64,000 nucleotides of DNA from Nitrosomonadaceae bacterium (GCA_002721545.1 PBKR01000032.1:157585-221584), one strand, 5' to 3'. Numbered from the stretch's first letter, positions 53,291-62,406 are shown. Made by a program: numbers and translations. The notes: generated from the sequence alone by a model not told the origin.

Positions 53291-53746
53291 TTAGCGAATA
53301 TTTACTGCATACTCTAAAGCCAGATAATAACCACGAGCACCCAGGCCACTAATAACACCTAATGCAATAGAAGAAAAATATGACTCTCGGCGAAATGCTT
53401 CACGTGCAAAAATATTCGTAAGATGCACTTCTATAAATGGTAATTGCGCTGTCGACAAAGCATCACGTAAAGCAATACTTGTATGCGTAAATGCGGCGGG
53501 GGTAATAATAATAAAGTCAGTTCCGTCTCCAATAGCCTGCTGGATACGACTAATCAAATCTGCCTCGCTGTTACTTTGAAAACTAGCCAAGCCAACATTA
53601 ATTTCTTTAGCTAATTTACTTAAATTACTGTTAATTTCTTCTAATGTTACCGTACCATATACGTCTGGCTCACGACCACCTAAAAGATTCAGATTAGGCC
53701 CATGTAAAACTAAAATATTTTTTGCTGCTGAAATTCCTAATGTCAT
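53291..53746 (-). CDS. aroQ: 3-Dehydroquinate dehydratase type II
   Basis: AroQ is the shikimate-pathway dehydratase. The 151-residue protein has [20 protein letters not shown], the [11 protein letters not shown] motif, the catalytic tyrosine in EPDVYG, and [15 protein letters not shown]. It precedes accB, as in many proteobacteria. Confidence 0.96.
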   Translation of the reverse strand: MTLGISAAKNILVLHGPNLNLLGGREPDVYGTVTLEEINSNLSKLAKEINVGLASFQSNSEADLISRIQQAIGDGTDFIIITPAAFTHTSIALRDALSTAQLPFIEVHLTNIFAREAFRRESYFSSIALGVISGLGARGYYLALEYAVNIR

Positions 53747-54100
53747 TAAGTAATTTTGCCGTATTTTTATAAGAATGTCTACACGTTTGCCGATTTTAGG
53801 CGAAATTAAGAAGAATTATCTCAAATATATCAAAGCAAAAAAATTATATTTAAAAATACAGTAATAACTCTGTGATAAATCTCATATTATGCGAAAATGC
53901 CTACATTTTTATTGATTTTAAGCGATCTTAACTGAATTTAAATGGGCTTAAGGAAATTATATGAATCATCCTTGCATTGTGAAATTTATATGTAGAAACT
54001 TGCCGCCTTACATAACAAACGCTTTATAAGACACATTTGATTGGCGTACAATTTATACTCATAATAAACAAATTTTTCTTCATGATTTCTTAGCTTCAAT
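53747..54100. other. Intergenic region aroQ / tRNA-Thr
   Basis: The gap must contain the aroQ-accBC promoter on the minus strand. A possible 22-codon ORF starts at ATG 53961 behind AAGGAA, but it has no recognisable content and is not annotated as a gene. Otherwise nothing is seen. Confidence 0.4.
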
Positions 54101-54129
54101 TTGCCCGGCATATTCCAAACCTCTATAAT
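54101..54129 (+). promoter_or_regulatory. Promoter of tRNA-Thr
   Basis: TTGCCC (54101-54106) and the perfect -10 TATAAT (54124-54129) are separated by exactly 17 bp. Transcription would begin near 54136, about 13 bp before the tRNA. Confidence 0.82.
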
Positions 54130-54148
54130 CTTTGGACACTAAAATTTT

Positions 54149-54224
<76 letters not shown>

Positions 54225-54410
54225 GTTCTGCATCATAGGCCGATAAATTTATACTTCAACACCCCTACCAGTTCCTATGTAAGCTTGTAATGTACTTTAA
54301 ATGCCCACCATAAAATTATATAAAAAGAATAAATAAAAGGCACAAGCCCACAATCTAGGCTTGCTTCCACGTGAATGCTTGCATTACAATTTTAGAAGCA
54401 TATAATTAAG

Positions 54411-54433
54411 AATTATTATCATTTGTAATAATT
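54411..54433. promoter_or_regulatory. Palindromic operator candidate upstream of peroxiredoxin
   Basis: AATTATTA (54411-54418) and TAATAATT (54426-54433) are perfect 8-bp arms with a 7-bp centre. The AT-rich TTATTATCATT part recalls Fur/PerR boxes, fitting a peroxide-stress gene, but the spacing is not the canonical one. Confidence 0.35.
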
Positions 54434-54603
54434 ACAGTACTACTAAATTAAGCTTTACTATAGTATAAGCGCCAGCCAACCCTCTTCTGAGTAAGCCAGC
54501 AGAAAGTAATAAAAATACGTCTACATTACACCGGTTTCAATGCTCTTGGCGCATACAAATCAAATATATAGAAACTTATATGAGTAGTTTTAAAAGCAAT
54601 ATA

Positions 54604-54631
54604 CTTCCTTATTTACTAATAAATAAGGAAG
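54604..54631. promoter_or_regulatory. Perfect 12-bp hairpin in the peroxiredoxin leader
   Basis: CTTCCTTATTTA (54604-54615) pairs fully with TAAATAAGGAAG (54620-54631) around a CTAA loop, 42 nt before the start codon. No T-run follows, so it is not a simple terminator. It may be an operator or an mRNA structure affecting stability or translation. Confidence 0.55.
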
Positions 54632-54673
54632 TGGTTAATTAATTTCATTAATTAGAATAACTTAGGAGGAACC

Positions 54674-55279
54674 ATGACTGTTCTTGTTGGAAGAAATGCC
54701 CCAAATTTTACAGCCCCAGCAGTGCTTGATAATGGCACAATTGTAGATGAATTAACTCTTTCTGAAATAACAAAGGACAAATATTCCATACTCTTTTTTT
54801 ATCCGTTAGATTTCACCTTTGTTTGCCCTTCCGAATTACTGTCTCTTGATCATCGCATATCAAAATTTAAAGAGCGGAATGTAGAAGTTCTTGGCGTATC
54901 AGTTGACTCACAATTTACCCATAATGCCTGGAGAAATACAGAAATTATGAATGGCGGTATTGGGGCAATTAATTTCTCTTTAGTGGCAGATACAAATCAT
55001 AAAATATGCAGGGACTATGGGGTTGAAACTCTTGATGGCAATGTTGCTTATCGCGCGTCATTCTTAATTGACAAAAATGGAATAGTACGCCATCAAGTTG
55101 TTAATGATTTGCCACTTGGAAGAAATATTGATGAAATGCTAAGGATGGTAGATGCTTTACTGTTTCATGAAAAATATGGCGAAGTTTGCCCTGCTGGCTG
55201 GAATAAAGGTGATAGCGGGATGAAGGCCACTCCAGATGGTGTAGCCGAATATCTAAAGGAGAATGCAAATGAGCTGTAA
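54674..55279 (+). CDS. Typical 2-Cys peroxiredoxin (AhpC/Prx1 type)
   Basis: This enzyme reduces hydrogen peroxide and alkyl hydroperoxides. The 201-residue protein has the peroxidatic Cys51 in DFTFVCPSE and the resolving Cys172 in EVCPAGW, as in Prx1-type enzymes. The C-terminal tail runs about 30 residues past the resolving Cys. No ahpF is adjacent, so it probably takes electrons from thioredoxin. It is preceded by AGGAGG and overlaps the next gene by 11 nt. Confidence 0.95.
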   Translation: MTVLVGRNAPNFTAPAVLDNGTIVDELTLSEITKDKYSILFFYPLDFTFVCPSELLSLDHRISKFKERNVEVLGVSVDSQFTHNAWRNTEIMNGGIGAINFSLVADTNHKICRDYGVETLDGNVAYRASFLIDKNGIVRHQVVNDLPLGRNIDEMLRMVDALLFHEKYGEVCPAGWNKGDSGMKATPDGVAEYLKENANEL

Positions 55280-55544
55280 CTGTAAACCCGAGCTTGCTAA
55301 AAATATTGAAGTAGAAGTATTAGTGGCAACTGTTTTTCTACTAATGACCCGATATGCAAGCCATCAGGAAAAACAGCTAGTTCAGCCAATTGTAGAGCAT
55401 TTTGACTGGATAAATAATCACCCTGACCTTGTAAACCCAGAACTTAAAAATACTTGCTCACGATTAGCTAAGTGCTGGAAATTTATGGAATTCGGGGGGG
55501 CGTTAGAAGCACAAGAAGATATTGACAAAAGATGCATTCACTAA
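55269..55544 (+). CDS. Small Cys-containing partner protein, 91 aa
   Basis: I do not recognise the family. The start at ATG 55269 has AGGAG seven bases upstream; an ATG two codons earlier is too close to it. The protein begins MSCNCKPE, is mainly helical, and has further cysteines in LKNTCSRLAKCWKF and KRCIH. With its 11-nt overlap it is translationally coupled to the peroxiredoxin, suggesting a redox or metal role, but this is inference. Confidence 0.7.
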   Translation: MSCNCKPELAKNIEVEVLVATVFLLMTRYASHQEKQLVQPIVEHFDWINNHPDLVNPELKNTCSRLAKCWKFMEFGGALEAQEDIDKRCIH

Positions 55545-55612
55545 AAATGTCTATTTTTCTCCTTCAATTCCAATAGGTCCAATGAAATAGACATACAGAG
55601 ATTAATACAACT

Positions 55613-56584
55613 ATGAACACAGGAAATCTCATAAAATTAATGAGAAATTATCCGGGATTTATCTTTATTTTACTAATTGCCCTACTAAATACGGGGTGTG
55701 TCTATCATGAAAGTATTCCCTTTTCTGTACATTCCAACACAAAACAAAATGATTATGGCGTTTTAATAATGGCTCATGGCGGGTCATCCGAATGGAATGA
55801 ACAGGTATTAATGGCTATAAAGCCACTCCAGAATGAATACAAAATTGAGGTTGCTTTTGGAATGGCAGATGCTGCCAGCATCCAGAAGAGTGTTCAAAAA
55901 CTCGAAGCGCGCGGGGCAAAAAGAATAGGTGTTATACGTCTTTTTGTGAGCGCAGGAAGCTGGCATACTCGTACAGAACAGATCCTTGGCCTTCGCGCTG
56001 GAGCGCCAATAATGCAGCACGTATCAACAAGTAAGCCAAGTAAGAAAAAACATGATTCACACCATCATATGCAATTCTGGAGAATAAAAACCAACGCATC
56101 TTTTGCTCTCAGTAAAAAAGGGCTAAGTGAATCCAATCTAATGGGCGCTGTTCTTGTAGATCGAGCACAGGCACTAAAAAGGAATCCTAAAAAAGAAGAT
56201 GTACTTATACTTGCTCATGGCCTTAGGAATGATTTGAATAATAATGAACTGCTTGAATCACTTAATTTGTTAGCGAATCAGATAAGATCCTCCATACCCT
56301 TCAAACGAGTTAAAGTAGAAACCTTACGTGAAGACTGGCCAGAAAATAGCAAGAAAGCCAAACGCAGAATTCATATATTTTTGCAGCAAGCTAATAATGA
56401 AGATAGGACAGTAATTCTTATTCCATTCCGAGTATATGGGTCCGGTCCTTATGCAGAGGTTTTGAAAGGCTTTAAATATGTTTCTGATGGCAAAGGACTT
56501 CTTCCACACCCCAATGTAACGAAATGGATCTCTGATCAAATTCAGATACTTCAACAAGGATCTTTTAAATCTGCGCTTCATTAA
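55613..56584 (+). CDS. Exported CbiX/SirB-like lipoprotein
   Basis: This 323-residue protein has a lipoprotein signal with Cys29 (LLNTGC) and two class II chelatase (CbiX) domains. Each keeps its active-site histidine: His55 in IMAHGGS and His202 in LAHGLRND. A His-rich linker, HDSHHH (147-152), lies between them. Chelatases of this class insert cobalt, nickel or iron into tetrapyrroles in the cytosol, so an exported, lipid-anchored form is unusual. It may bind or deliver metal in the periplasm instead. It follows the peroxiredoxin pair by 68 bp and may be co-transcribed. Confidence 0.8.
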   Translation: MNTGNLIKLMRNYPGFIFILLIALLNTGCVYHESIPFSVHSNTKQNDYGVLIMAHGGSSEWNEQVLMAIKPLQNEYKIEVAFGMADAASIQKSVQKLEARGAKRIGVIRLFVSAGSWHTRTEQILGLRAGAPIMQHVSTSKPSKKKHDSHHHMQFWRIKTNASFALSKKGLSESNLMGAVLVDRAQALKRNPKKEDVLILAHGLRNDLNNNELLESLNLLANQIRSSIPFKRVKVETLREDWPENSKKAKRRIHIFLQQANNEDRTVILIPFRVYGSGPYAEVLKGFKYVSDGKGLLPHPNVTKWISDQIQILQQGSFKSALH

Positions 56585-57026
56585 TAATAGGGTTTATGTA
56601 AATTTCGATATAAAAATTTCTTTTTTTATAAATAATTATTATATAGTTATAGTTAAACAATTGGGTTTTATTACCACATGCACACCAAAACTATCGCCAC
56701 ATGTAAATAAAAAATGAACTATATTAAAATGGTTATTTAGCCTGTTAAATTATAAGAATTAGCGATATCCTTTCCTAAACAGCCATTTATATTCCAAATT
56801 AAGCCATATTTAATTCCCACTTACCCCTGATAATTTACTAAAAATCACTATTATTCCCCACCATATAGCCCATTTTTAATTTAATATCAGAGAATATTCC
56901 CACCTTAGTTAATTTACTTTACCTAATGGCTATGATTGATTACACTATATCAATAATTGATTGAACCCATGAACATTTAATGCTGTGCTCTAATTATTCT
57001 ACTTAATTAAATCTGGGAGATTCTAA
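56585..57026. other. AT-rich intergenic region, 442 bp
   Basis: No gene or RNA is recognised. The motif ATTCCCAC or a close variant recurs three times (about 56813, 56853, 56896), roughly 40 bp apart, with no known meaning. The next gene has GGGAG about 7 bp before its start. Confidence 0.4.
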
Positions 57027-57716
57027 ATGCTAGACTTCATAAGCTCAATTGTCATATTTTTGGCTGCATTAACTTTTATCGCTGGTGCATCCTCATGGAG
57101 AAGAGAATTTATTGGAAAACGCCGAATAGAACTTGCAGAATCAGTATTAGCAAAATTTTATGAAGCAGAAGACGTCATTAAACAAATTCGCAGCCCTATT
57201 TCATGTCTTAGCGAAGGAAATACACGAAAACAGGAAGAAAAAGAACTAAAGGAAGAGTCCCTCTTGCTAGATCGCGCATATATAGTAATTGAAAGATATC
57301 AAAAAAAGATTACGCTATTTTCACAAATTAAATCTATGCGCTATCAGGTACAATCAGCATTTGGCACATCTGCTATAGAACCTTTTAATGAACTTGATGC
57401 CATAATTAGTGAAATTTTTAATGCGTCACATATGCTGGGTTCTAATTATTGGCCAAGGCAGGGGCGAGTTAAAATGAAGCCTGAAGACTTTAAAAAGCAC
57501 TTATATGAAATGCAAAAGAATGAGGAAATATTTTGGTTAACTGACAAAGATACAATTTCTCCTCGTGTTCAAAAAACAATATCAAAACTAGAAAACATAT
57601 TACAAGTTGCTTTCATACCACCAAATGACCTCTTAACTGGTGCTGTAGATGACATAAGAGGTTATATAGGGATATTTATTGGATTATTTAAAAAACAAGA
57701 CCCTAATAACAAATAA
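57027..57716 (+). CDS. Unknown membrane-anchored protein, 229 aa
   Basis: One hydrophobic helix (about 2-20) is followed by a basic, helical cytosolic region with probable coiled-coil stretches (about 30-110, rich in Glu and Lys). A weakly hydrophobic end, DIRGYIGIFIGLFKK, could touch the membrane. There are no recognised motifs. The gene is alone and ends in a hairpin. Base composition equals that of its neighbours. Confidence 0.7.
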   Translation: MLDFISSIVIFLAALTFIAGASSWRREFIGKRRIELAESVLAKFYEAEDVIKQIRSPISCLSEGNTRKQEEKELKEESLLLDRAYIVIERYQKKITLFSQIKSMRYQVQSAFGTSAIEPFNELDAIISEIFNASHMLGSNYWPRQGRVKMKPEDFKKHLYEMQKNEEIFWLTDKDTISPRVQKTISKLENILQVAFIPPNDLLTGAVDDIRGYIGIFIGLFKKQDPNNK

Positions 57717-57730
57717 CATTGTTATTAGGG
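57701..57730 (+). terminator. Hairpin overlapping a stop codon
   Basis: CCCTAATAACA (57701-57711) pairs perfectly with TGTTATTAGGG (57720-57730) around an 8-nt loop that holds the stop codon at 57714-57716. Only a short T-run (CGATTTT) follows, so termination is plausible but not certain. Confidence 0.6.
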
Positions 57731-58008
57731 CGATTTTATGGGCGCCATATCTAAGCCTTTTCTACTTATGTGGCACATATATTTACTGAATATTTATAAC
57801 TATTAAGCTATATTAATTATTTATGGCCTCAAACTTCAAAATCAATTAATACATATCGAGACTAAATTATTACTATGGCAAGCTCTCATATGCTTGGCTT
57901 TTGTTTTTTATCTGTTCTTATTATTGCCTATTCCAAGTAAATTATAAAAGATGTGTATTAATATAAATTTTTGTATTAAAAATTATAATTAAGTAACGTC
58001 ACTAGCTA
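57731..58008. other. Intergenic region before the MFS transporter
   Basis: A 21-codon hydrophobic ORF (57875-57940) has no ribosome site and overlaps a weak CAAGC/GCTTG stem with a following T-run, so a terminator is the better reading. Nothing else is seen. Confidence 0.4.
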
Positions 58009-59337
58009 GTGTCCATAGAAGATAAGCCTACAAATCTTACTAAAAATATAAGCCGACGAGAAATCTGGTCATGGGCTATGTTTGATTTTGCAAACTCTGG
58101 ATATACCACCGTTGTTATTACAACAATATTTAATACTTATTTTGTAAGCATAGTAGCCAATAATCAGGACTCGTCAGCTTTTGTCTGGACAGCTACCTTA
58201 GCGGTCTCATATGCCATCATTATTATAACCGCACCAATTATAGGCATATATGCAGATATTTATGCCGCCAAAAAACGCCTGTTACTACTTTCTGTTATAG
58301 GCTGCACATTTTTTACCTTGCTACTCTATTTTGTAGGTCCAGGGGATTTATGGCTCGCTATATTTCTTGTAATTCTTGCTAATTTCTTTTTTGGTACCGG
58401 TGAAAACCTAATTGCTGCCTTTCTACCAGAAATTGCAAAAAAAGATTCCCTAGGAAAAATATCTGGCTGGGGCTGGAGCCTTGGCTATATTGGCGGCCTA
58501 ATAAGTCTCGGCTGTTCATTCATTTACATAATTTGGGCCAAATCTCAAGGGCACCAGTCTGAGCAATTTGTACCTATAACCTTGCTAATAACTGCTTCAT
58601 TATTTGCTATTTCAAGTTTACCTACTTTTCTTTATCTAAGAGAGCGAGCACAACCACAAAAACTGCTATACCGCTATAACATAATCACTGAGATCTTTTC
58701 TAGGTTAATTATCACAATAAAAACATTACATAACTTCCATGATTTATCACGCTTTCTAATTTGCCTAATATTTTATCAAGCAGGCATCCAGACCATTGTT
58801 GTAATTGCAGCAATTTATGCACAACAAGTCATGGGGTTTGATCATAACGACACTATTTTACTAGTTATTTTAGTAAATATAACCGCAGCATTAGGAGCAT
58901 TTATCTTTGGCAATATTCAAGATAAAGTTGGTCATATTCCAACTATTACATTAACTCTTATTGGTTGGATAATAATGGTCTTACTTGCCTGGGGAGCGGA
59001 GGACCGCACAATGTTCTGGATAGCTGCCAACATAGCTGGCCTGTGCTTAGGTTCCTCCCAGTCTGCAGGTCGAGCATTAATTGGATATTTAAGTCCTGTA
59101 CTACGACGCGCAGAAATTTTTGGTCTTTGGGGGCTAGCAGTTAAGTTATCTTCTATTATAGGCCCATTAACATATGGCCTAATTAGCTGGATATCGCAAG
59201 GCGACCATCGCCTTGCGATATTAATTACTGGTAATTATTTTATTATAGGTCTATTTATATTAATGAGTGTAAATGTACAAAGGGGCCGACAAGCTGCACT
59301 AAGCAAGAATCAACCCTGTAATACAGTATCTCATTAA
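58009..59337 (+). CDS. UMF1-family MFS transporter
   Basis: The 442-residue integral membrane protein has about 11-12 helices and the family N-terminus REIWSWAMFDFANSGYTTVV. UMF1/Atg22-like permeases export amino acids or small solutes; the bacterial substrates are unknown. It starts with GTG and has only a weak ribosome site. The RALIGYLSPVLRRAEIFGL motif is also typical. It stands alone. Confidence 0.9.
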   Translation: MSIEDKPTNLTKNISRREIWSWAMFDFANSGYTTVVITTIFNTYFVSIVANNQDSSAFVWTATLAVSYAIIIITAPIIGIYADIYAAKKRLLLLSVIGCTFFTLLLYFVGPGDLWLAIFLVILANFFFGTGENLIAAFLPEIAKKDSLGKISGWGWSLGYIGGLISLGCSFIYIIWAKSQGHQSEQFVPITLLITASLFAISSLPTFLYLRERAQPQKLLYRYNIITEIFSRLIITIKTLHNFHDLSRFLICLIFYQAGIQTIVVIAAIYAQQVMGFDHNDTILLVILVNITAALGAFIFGNIQDKVGHIPTITLTLIGWIIMVLLAWGAEDRTMFWIAANIAGLCLGSSQSAGRALIGYLSPVLRRAEIFGLWGLAVKLSSIIGPLTYGLISWISQGDHRLAILITGNYFIIGLFILMSVNVQRGRQAALSKNQPCNTVSH

Positions 59338-59420
59338 TACTTTTAAGCAAATTGTAGTATCTTAATTTTTTCTTAACTTAAAGCTTAATTTAATATGCAA
59401 TATGATGGCTTATTTTATAT

Positions 59421-59930
59421 TTAGTAGCCTCCGTGACTATCATTATGCTGGTCCATTTCATGATGATCACTATGCTGATCATGAGAATCAACATGGCTAT
59501 CCGAATTTTTTATTTGTTTGTTTTTTTCTATTGGCTTTAGTGGAGTAAAACGGGCGGCTTGTGCATCTTGATCAGGCAGCTTAACAAAAATCATAATTTT
59601 TGTTTCCTGGGTAACAACAAAATTGCCTTCCGCTCTAAATAAATTATTACCCTTAGGCTTCAATTTAACTGTAGTTTTTGTTTCTCCATTCTCAATAGTG
59701 GCCTTGCCTATTCCCCCGTCTACACTAACTTCAACATTTGCATGATCTGTTATATATAAAATTATCTCTTTATCCTTAGCTATTATTTCCATATGATAAG
59801 GGCCAGCCATGCGCATTTGCCCGCCATGGGGCGCCACAACTGAATCGAAATATTGATCAGTATGAGACCAGGCTATTGACGAAAAAGCCAACAAAATAAA
59901 CGATAGAATAAAAGCTCTTAATTTATTCAT
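59421..59930 (-). CDS. Exported protein with His-rich tail, 169 aa
   Basis: I start at ATG 59930 with TTAGGAGA upstream; the TTG 18 bp earlier would put the start inside that site. A signal peptide (about 1-22) leads to a beta-rich domain, with the TTVKLKPKGNNLFRAEGNF stretch in the middle, and a tail very rich in His, Asp and Ser (about 145-169, DSHDQHSDHHEMDQHND). The domain resembles CopC-like or copper-chaperone folds in composition only. As the last gene of the amo-copCD run it most likely binds copper in the periplasm (inference). Confidence 0.78.
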   Translation of the reverse strand: MNKLRAFILSFILLAFSSIAWSHTDQYFDSVVAPHGGQMRMAGPYHMEIIAKDKEIILYITDHANVEVSVDGGIGKATIENGETKTTVKLKPKGNNLFRAEGNFVVTQETKIMIFVKLPDQDAQAARFTPLKPIEKNKQIKNSDSHVDSHDQHSDHHEMDQHNDSHGGY

Positions 59931-59977
59931 TTTTCTTCTCCTAAGCAATTGAACCTAATATAAACCTACATGTTTGC

Positions 59978-62005
59978 CTAATGCACCATATCGTCTGGAG
60001 GCGGCAGAATTTCTTTTTCTTGTTTTAATTGGACAATTTGTTTCATTAATAACCTCATATTTGACCAACCACCGGCATCAGCCACAGGAATCCAGCGTGC
60101 TCGTAAATAGCCAAAACGATCTACCAAAAATTCTAAATGATTAGGGATAGCCCCTTCCCCTAACAGGTCAGGTCGCCCTAGCGTTCTACGGTATAAAATA
60201 TAGCTTTGTGTAATTTCTTTTGCTCCTTGAGTTACAACTGGGAATGGTATTTCTTCTGTAATTTCAGCCAAGCTCTCAGAATTAAGGCTATGCATGGGAA
60301 CGGCAAGAACCTCTGTACCGCCTTCTTCCACCTTATAATATTGGGCCCTCAACTGAGCAAGTCGTTCACGTGACTCTGGCCACGAAAATAATACTAATAA
60401 AACAGATTTGTTGTACCTAAAATCTTGAAGTATCCCATGTGAACCATCATGAGCAGTGTAAGAAAAATTAGGGGGGCCAGTAGAAGGATCGTCAGGAATA
60501 ACCTTTGGACTCATAAGGCGGGCTTGGTAACCACGAGACATGGCATGAATATAATTAACGACATCCCAACGGCCCTCCTCATCAAGTTTAGCCTCGAAAC
60601 CAGGCATACCTGTATCTGGTATGCCCTTGCTTAGCCAATTGAAAAAATCTCCCGCCGTATGCCTTTCAGTGTGCGGTTCTGTAAGCAAGTCTGCCGGGGG
60701 CTTAGTGAAGCTCTTTGCCAAAACGCCATTGCCTTTACCCTGAGGCCCGTGACAGACAACACAGTTTTCTGCAAAATAACCTGCTCCCTTAGCTATCGAA
60801 ATAGAATCAAATGGCACCGGTGTATTGCGATAAGTTTCAGGATATGCCTGAACTGCAATAGGTGGCAGCATTACTGCAAAAGAACTTAATATAACTACCC
60901 CTGATACCCCAATACTTCGAAGTAATGCCCATTTCTTTATTTTTCCAAATATAATTATACCAACAGCAAACAAAAATAAAGAAGCGCCTAATAATACCTG
61001 TGTTTGTACAGATGGATCTTCCCATGTTGCATCAATAGAAAAACGAAATGGATAGGGCCATTCCTCAATTAGAGAATGTTTTGCCGGAATTGTATTTGCT
61101 AGTATAGTTGCTAATAATATTATTACTCCTGCAATTACAAATTCAACACGAACCCATTTTCTTAAATTCTGTGTGCCCATTGCTATCAGATCTTGCCCCT
61201 GAGAAAGAGCTGGGAGCCAGATAGAACGTGCGCGTGAAGCAATTACCAAAATAAATATAAGCAGGATAACCTTAGTAATGAGAAGCCAGCCATATTCAGT
61301 TGCAACAAGAGCTCCATATAATGTATCTACTGCACGGTCTGCAACAATTACACCTGTTGCAATTATACCCAGCATTATAGGCAACGCTATAATTGAAAAT
61401 CGCTTTAATGTTTGTATACCAAGCTGATCAATTTTCTGGCTCACTTGACCCTTTTTCTTAGTAAATATAATTAAGAGAAAGGCCGGCAAAGCTCCGAACC
61501 ATGCTCCGGCTAAAACTATATGTAGTGTATATGGAAGAATTGAGGTAACTGACATTTCTTCTGCAGCAGCATGACTACCTAGAGAGCCCAATGACAAAGT
61601 TACAATAGCGAATATTGAACATAATATATATCGCCATTGAGCCCTGTTTAAATGTGAATTTCGAATTATAAAGGCTATGCCTAATGTCAAAATTGCAAAA
61701 CCCTCGCGCCACATCCAAATATGTCCAGTACGAGTTTTAATAAGAAATTCATACCATGCACTTGGTTGCCAAGCGTGTCCAATTACTCCTGTTGCTAAGG
61801 AAGAAGAAACCGCAAGTAGTGCTAATAAACCTATTACAAGAACCCCTGCTATCCATGGTAACAATCTCTCAAGCCTAATAAGCCATGGGGTAGAAACAAC
61901 CGCTTTGTTATAAATTGAAATTACAAGAAAAATACTACTACCTATCAAGATCATGTTAGCCGCTAACTGAACCCAGCGGACGATTACAGCTACAATCTCA
62001 ATCAT
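59978..62005 (-). CDS. copD: CopD-cytochrome c-thioredoxin-like fusion protein
   Basis: CopD moves copper across the inner membrane together with CopC. Of 675 residues, about 1-390 are the multi-helix CopD part. A cytochrome c domain follows with CVVCH (Cys415-Cys418-His419) and a later Met in GMPGFEAKL. The last ~160 residues look like a thioredoxin/SCO-type fold without the CxxC pair. Such long CopD proteins with cytochrome c occur in ammonia oxidisers. It overlaps copC by 4 nt (ATGA). Confidence 0.88.
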   Translation of the reverse strand: MIEIVAVIVRWVQLAANMILIGSSIFLVISIYNKAVVSTPWLIRLERLLPWIAGVLVIGLLALLAVSSSLATGVIGHAWQPSAWYEFLIKTRTGHIWMWREGFAILTLGIAFIIRNSHLNRAQWRYILCSIFAIVTLSLGSLGSHAAAEEMSVTSILPYTLHIVLAGAWFGALPAFLLIIFTKKKGQVSQKIDQLGIQTLKRFSIIALPIMLGIIATGVIVADRAVDTLYGALVATEYGWLLITKVILLIFILVIASRARSIWLPALSQGQDLIAMGTQNLRKWVRVEFVIAGVIILLATILANTIPAKHSLIEEWPYPFRFSIDATWEDPSVQTQVLLGASLFLFAVGIIIFGKIKKWALLRSIGVSGVVILSSFAVMLPPIAVQAYPETYRNTPVPFDSISIAKGAGYFAENCVVCHGPQGKGNGVLAKSFTKPPADLLTEPHTERHTAGDFFNWLSKGIPDTGMPGFEAKLDEEGRWDVVNYIHAMSRGYQARLMSPKVIPDDPSTGPPNFSYTAHDGSHGILQDFRYNKSVLLVLFSWPESRERLAQLRAQYYKVEEGGTEVLAVPMHSLNSESLAEITEEIPFPVVTQGAKEITQSYILYRRTLGRPDLLGEGAIPNHLEFLVDRFGYLRARWIPVADAGGWSNMRLLMKQIVQLKQEKEILPPPDDMVH

Positions 62006-62406
62006 TTTTCTTCTACTTTATTTTTTACCGTGTAATTAAAAGTAGAATCAACAACATGACCATCTACTGATAGCACTCTGAATTTAACCGTATATTTTCC
62101 TGGCTTAGTCTCAGGTATTGGAAGAACAATTGACTTAGGATCATCTTTAACTACCCTTGGCTTTGCATTTGTTATTAATTTTTTATTTGACCCAAAGACT
62201 GTAAGCGTAGTATATGCTCCTTCAATTTCTTCATTAAACCAAAGCCTTATTTGCTCTGGGGCTCGGTCTAACGCTGCCCTTCGAGCTGGCTCTGCTTTGA
62301 TTAGCTGTGCGTGGGCCCATACTGGTGAAGTATGCAGCCACATTATAGCAACTATGGCAATACCTATCGTTACTCTTATATGCACCATTAATTGTGTTAT
62401 TCCCAT
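62002..62406 (-). CDS. copC: Periplasmic copper-binding protein CopC
   Basis: CopC binds copper in the periplasm. The 134-residue protein has a signal peptide cut before His32 (VWA-HAQLIKAEP), and that N-terminal His is the canonical Cu(II) ligand. The second part of the site is Asp-Gly-His in LSVDGHVVDSTF (about 112-123). It lacks the Met-rich Cu(I) loop of the plasmid CopC. It is followed by copD with 4-nt overlap. Confidence 0.95.
   Translation of the reverse strand: MGITQLMVHIRVTIGIAIVAIMWLHTSPVWAHAQLIKAEPARRAALDRAPEQIRLWFNEEIEGAYTTLTVFGSNKKLITNAKPRVVKDDPKSIVLPIPETKPGKYTVKFRVLSVDGHVVDSTFNYTVKNKVEEK

Larger units (their letters stand above)
54225..54673. other. Intergenic region tRNA-Thr / peroxiredoxin
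   Basis: This 449-bp gap has no gene that I recognise. It contains two palindromic elements listed separately and a weak stem CAAGCC/GGCTTG near 54345-54365 that might end the tRNA transcript. A perfect ribosome site, AGGAGG, precedes the peroxiredoxin. Confidence 0.5.

Noticed and set aside
53961-54029. 22-codon ORF behind AAGGAA upstream of tRNA-Thr
   Set aside because: No recognisable content, no partner gene, and chance ORFs of this size are common in AT-rich DNA.
57875-57940. 21-codon hydrophobic mini-protein
   Set aside because: No ribosome binding site, and it overlaps a hairpin with a T-run that reads better as a weak terminator.
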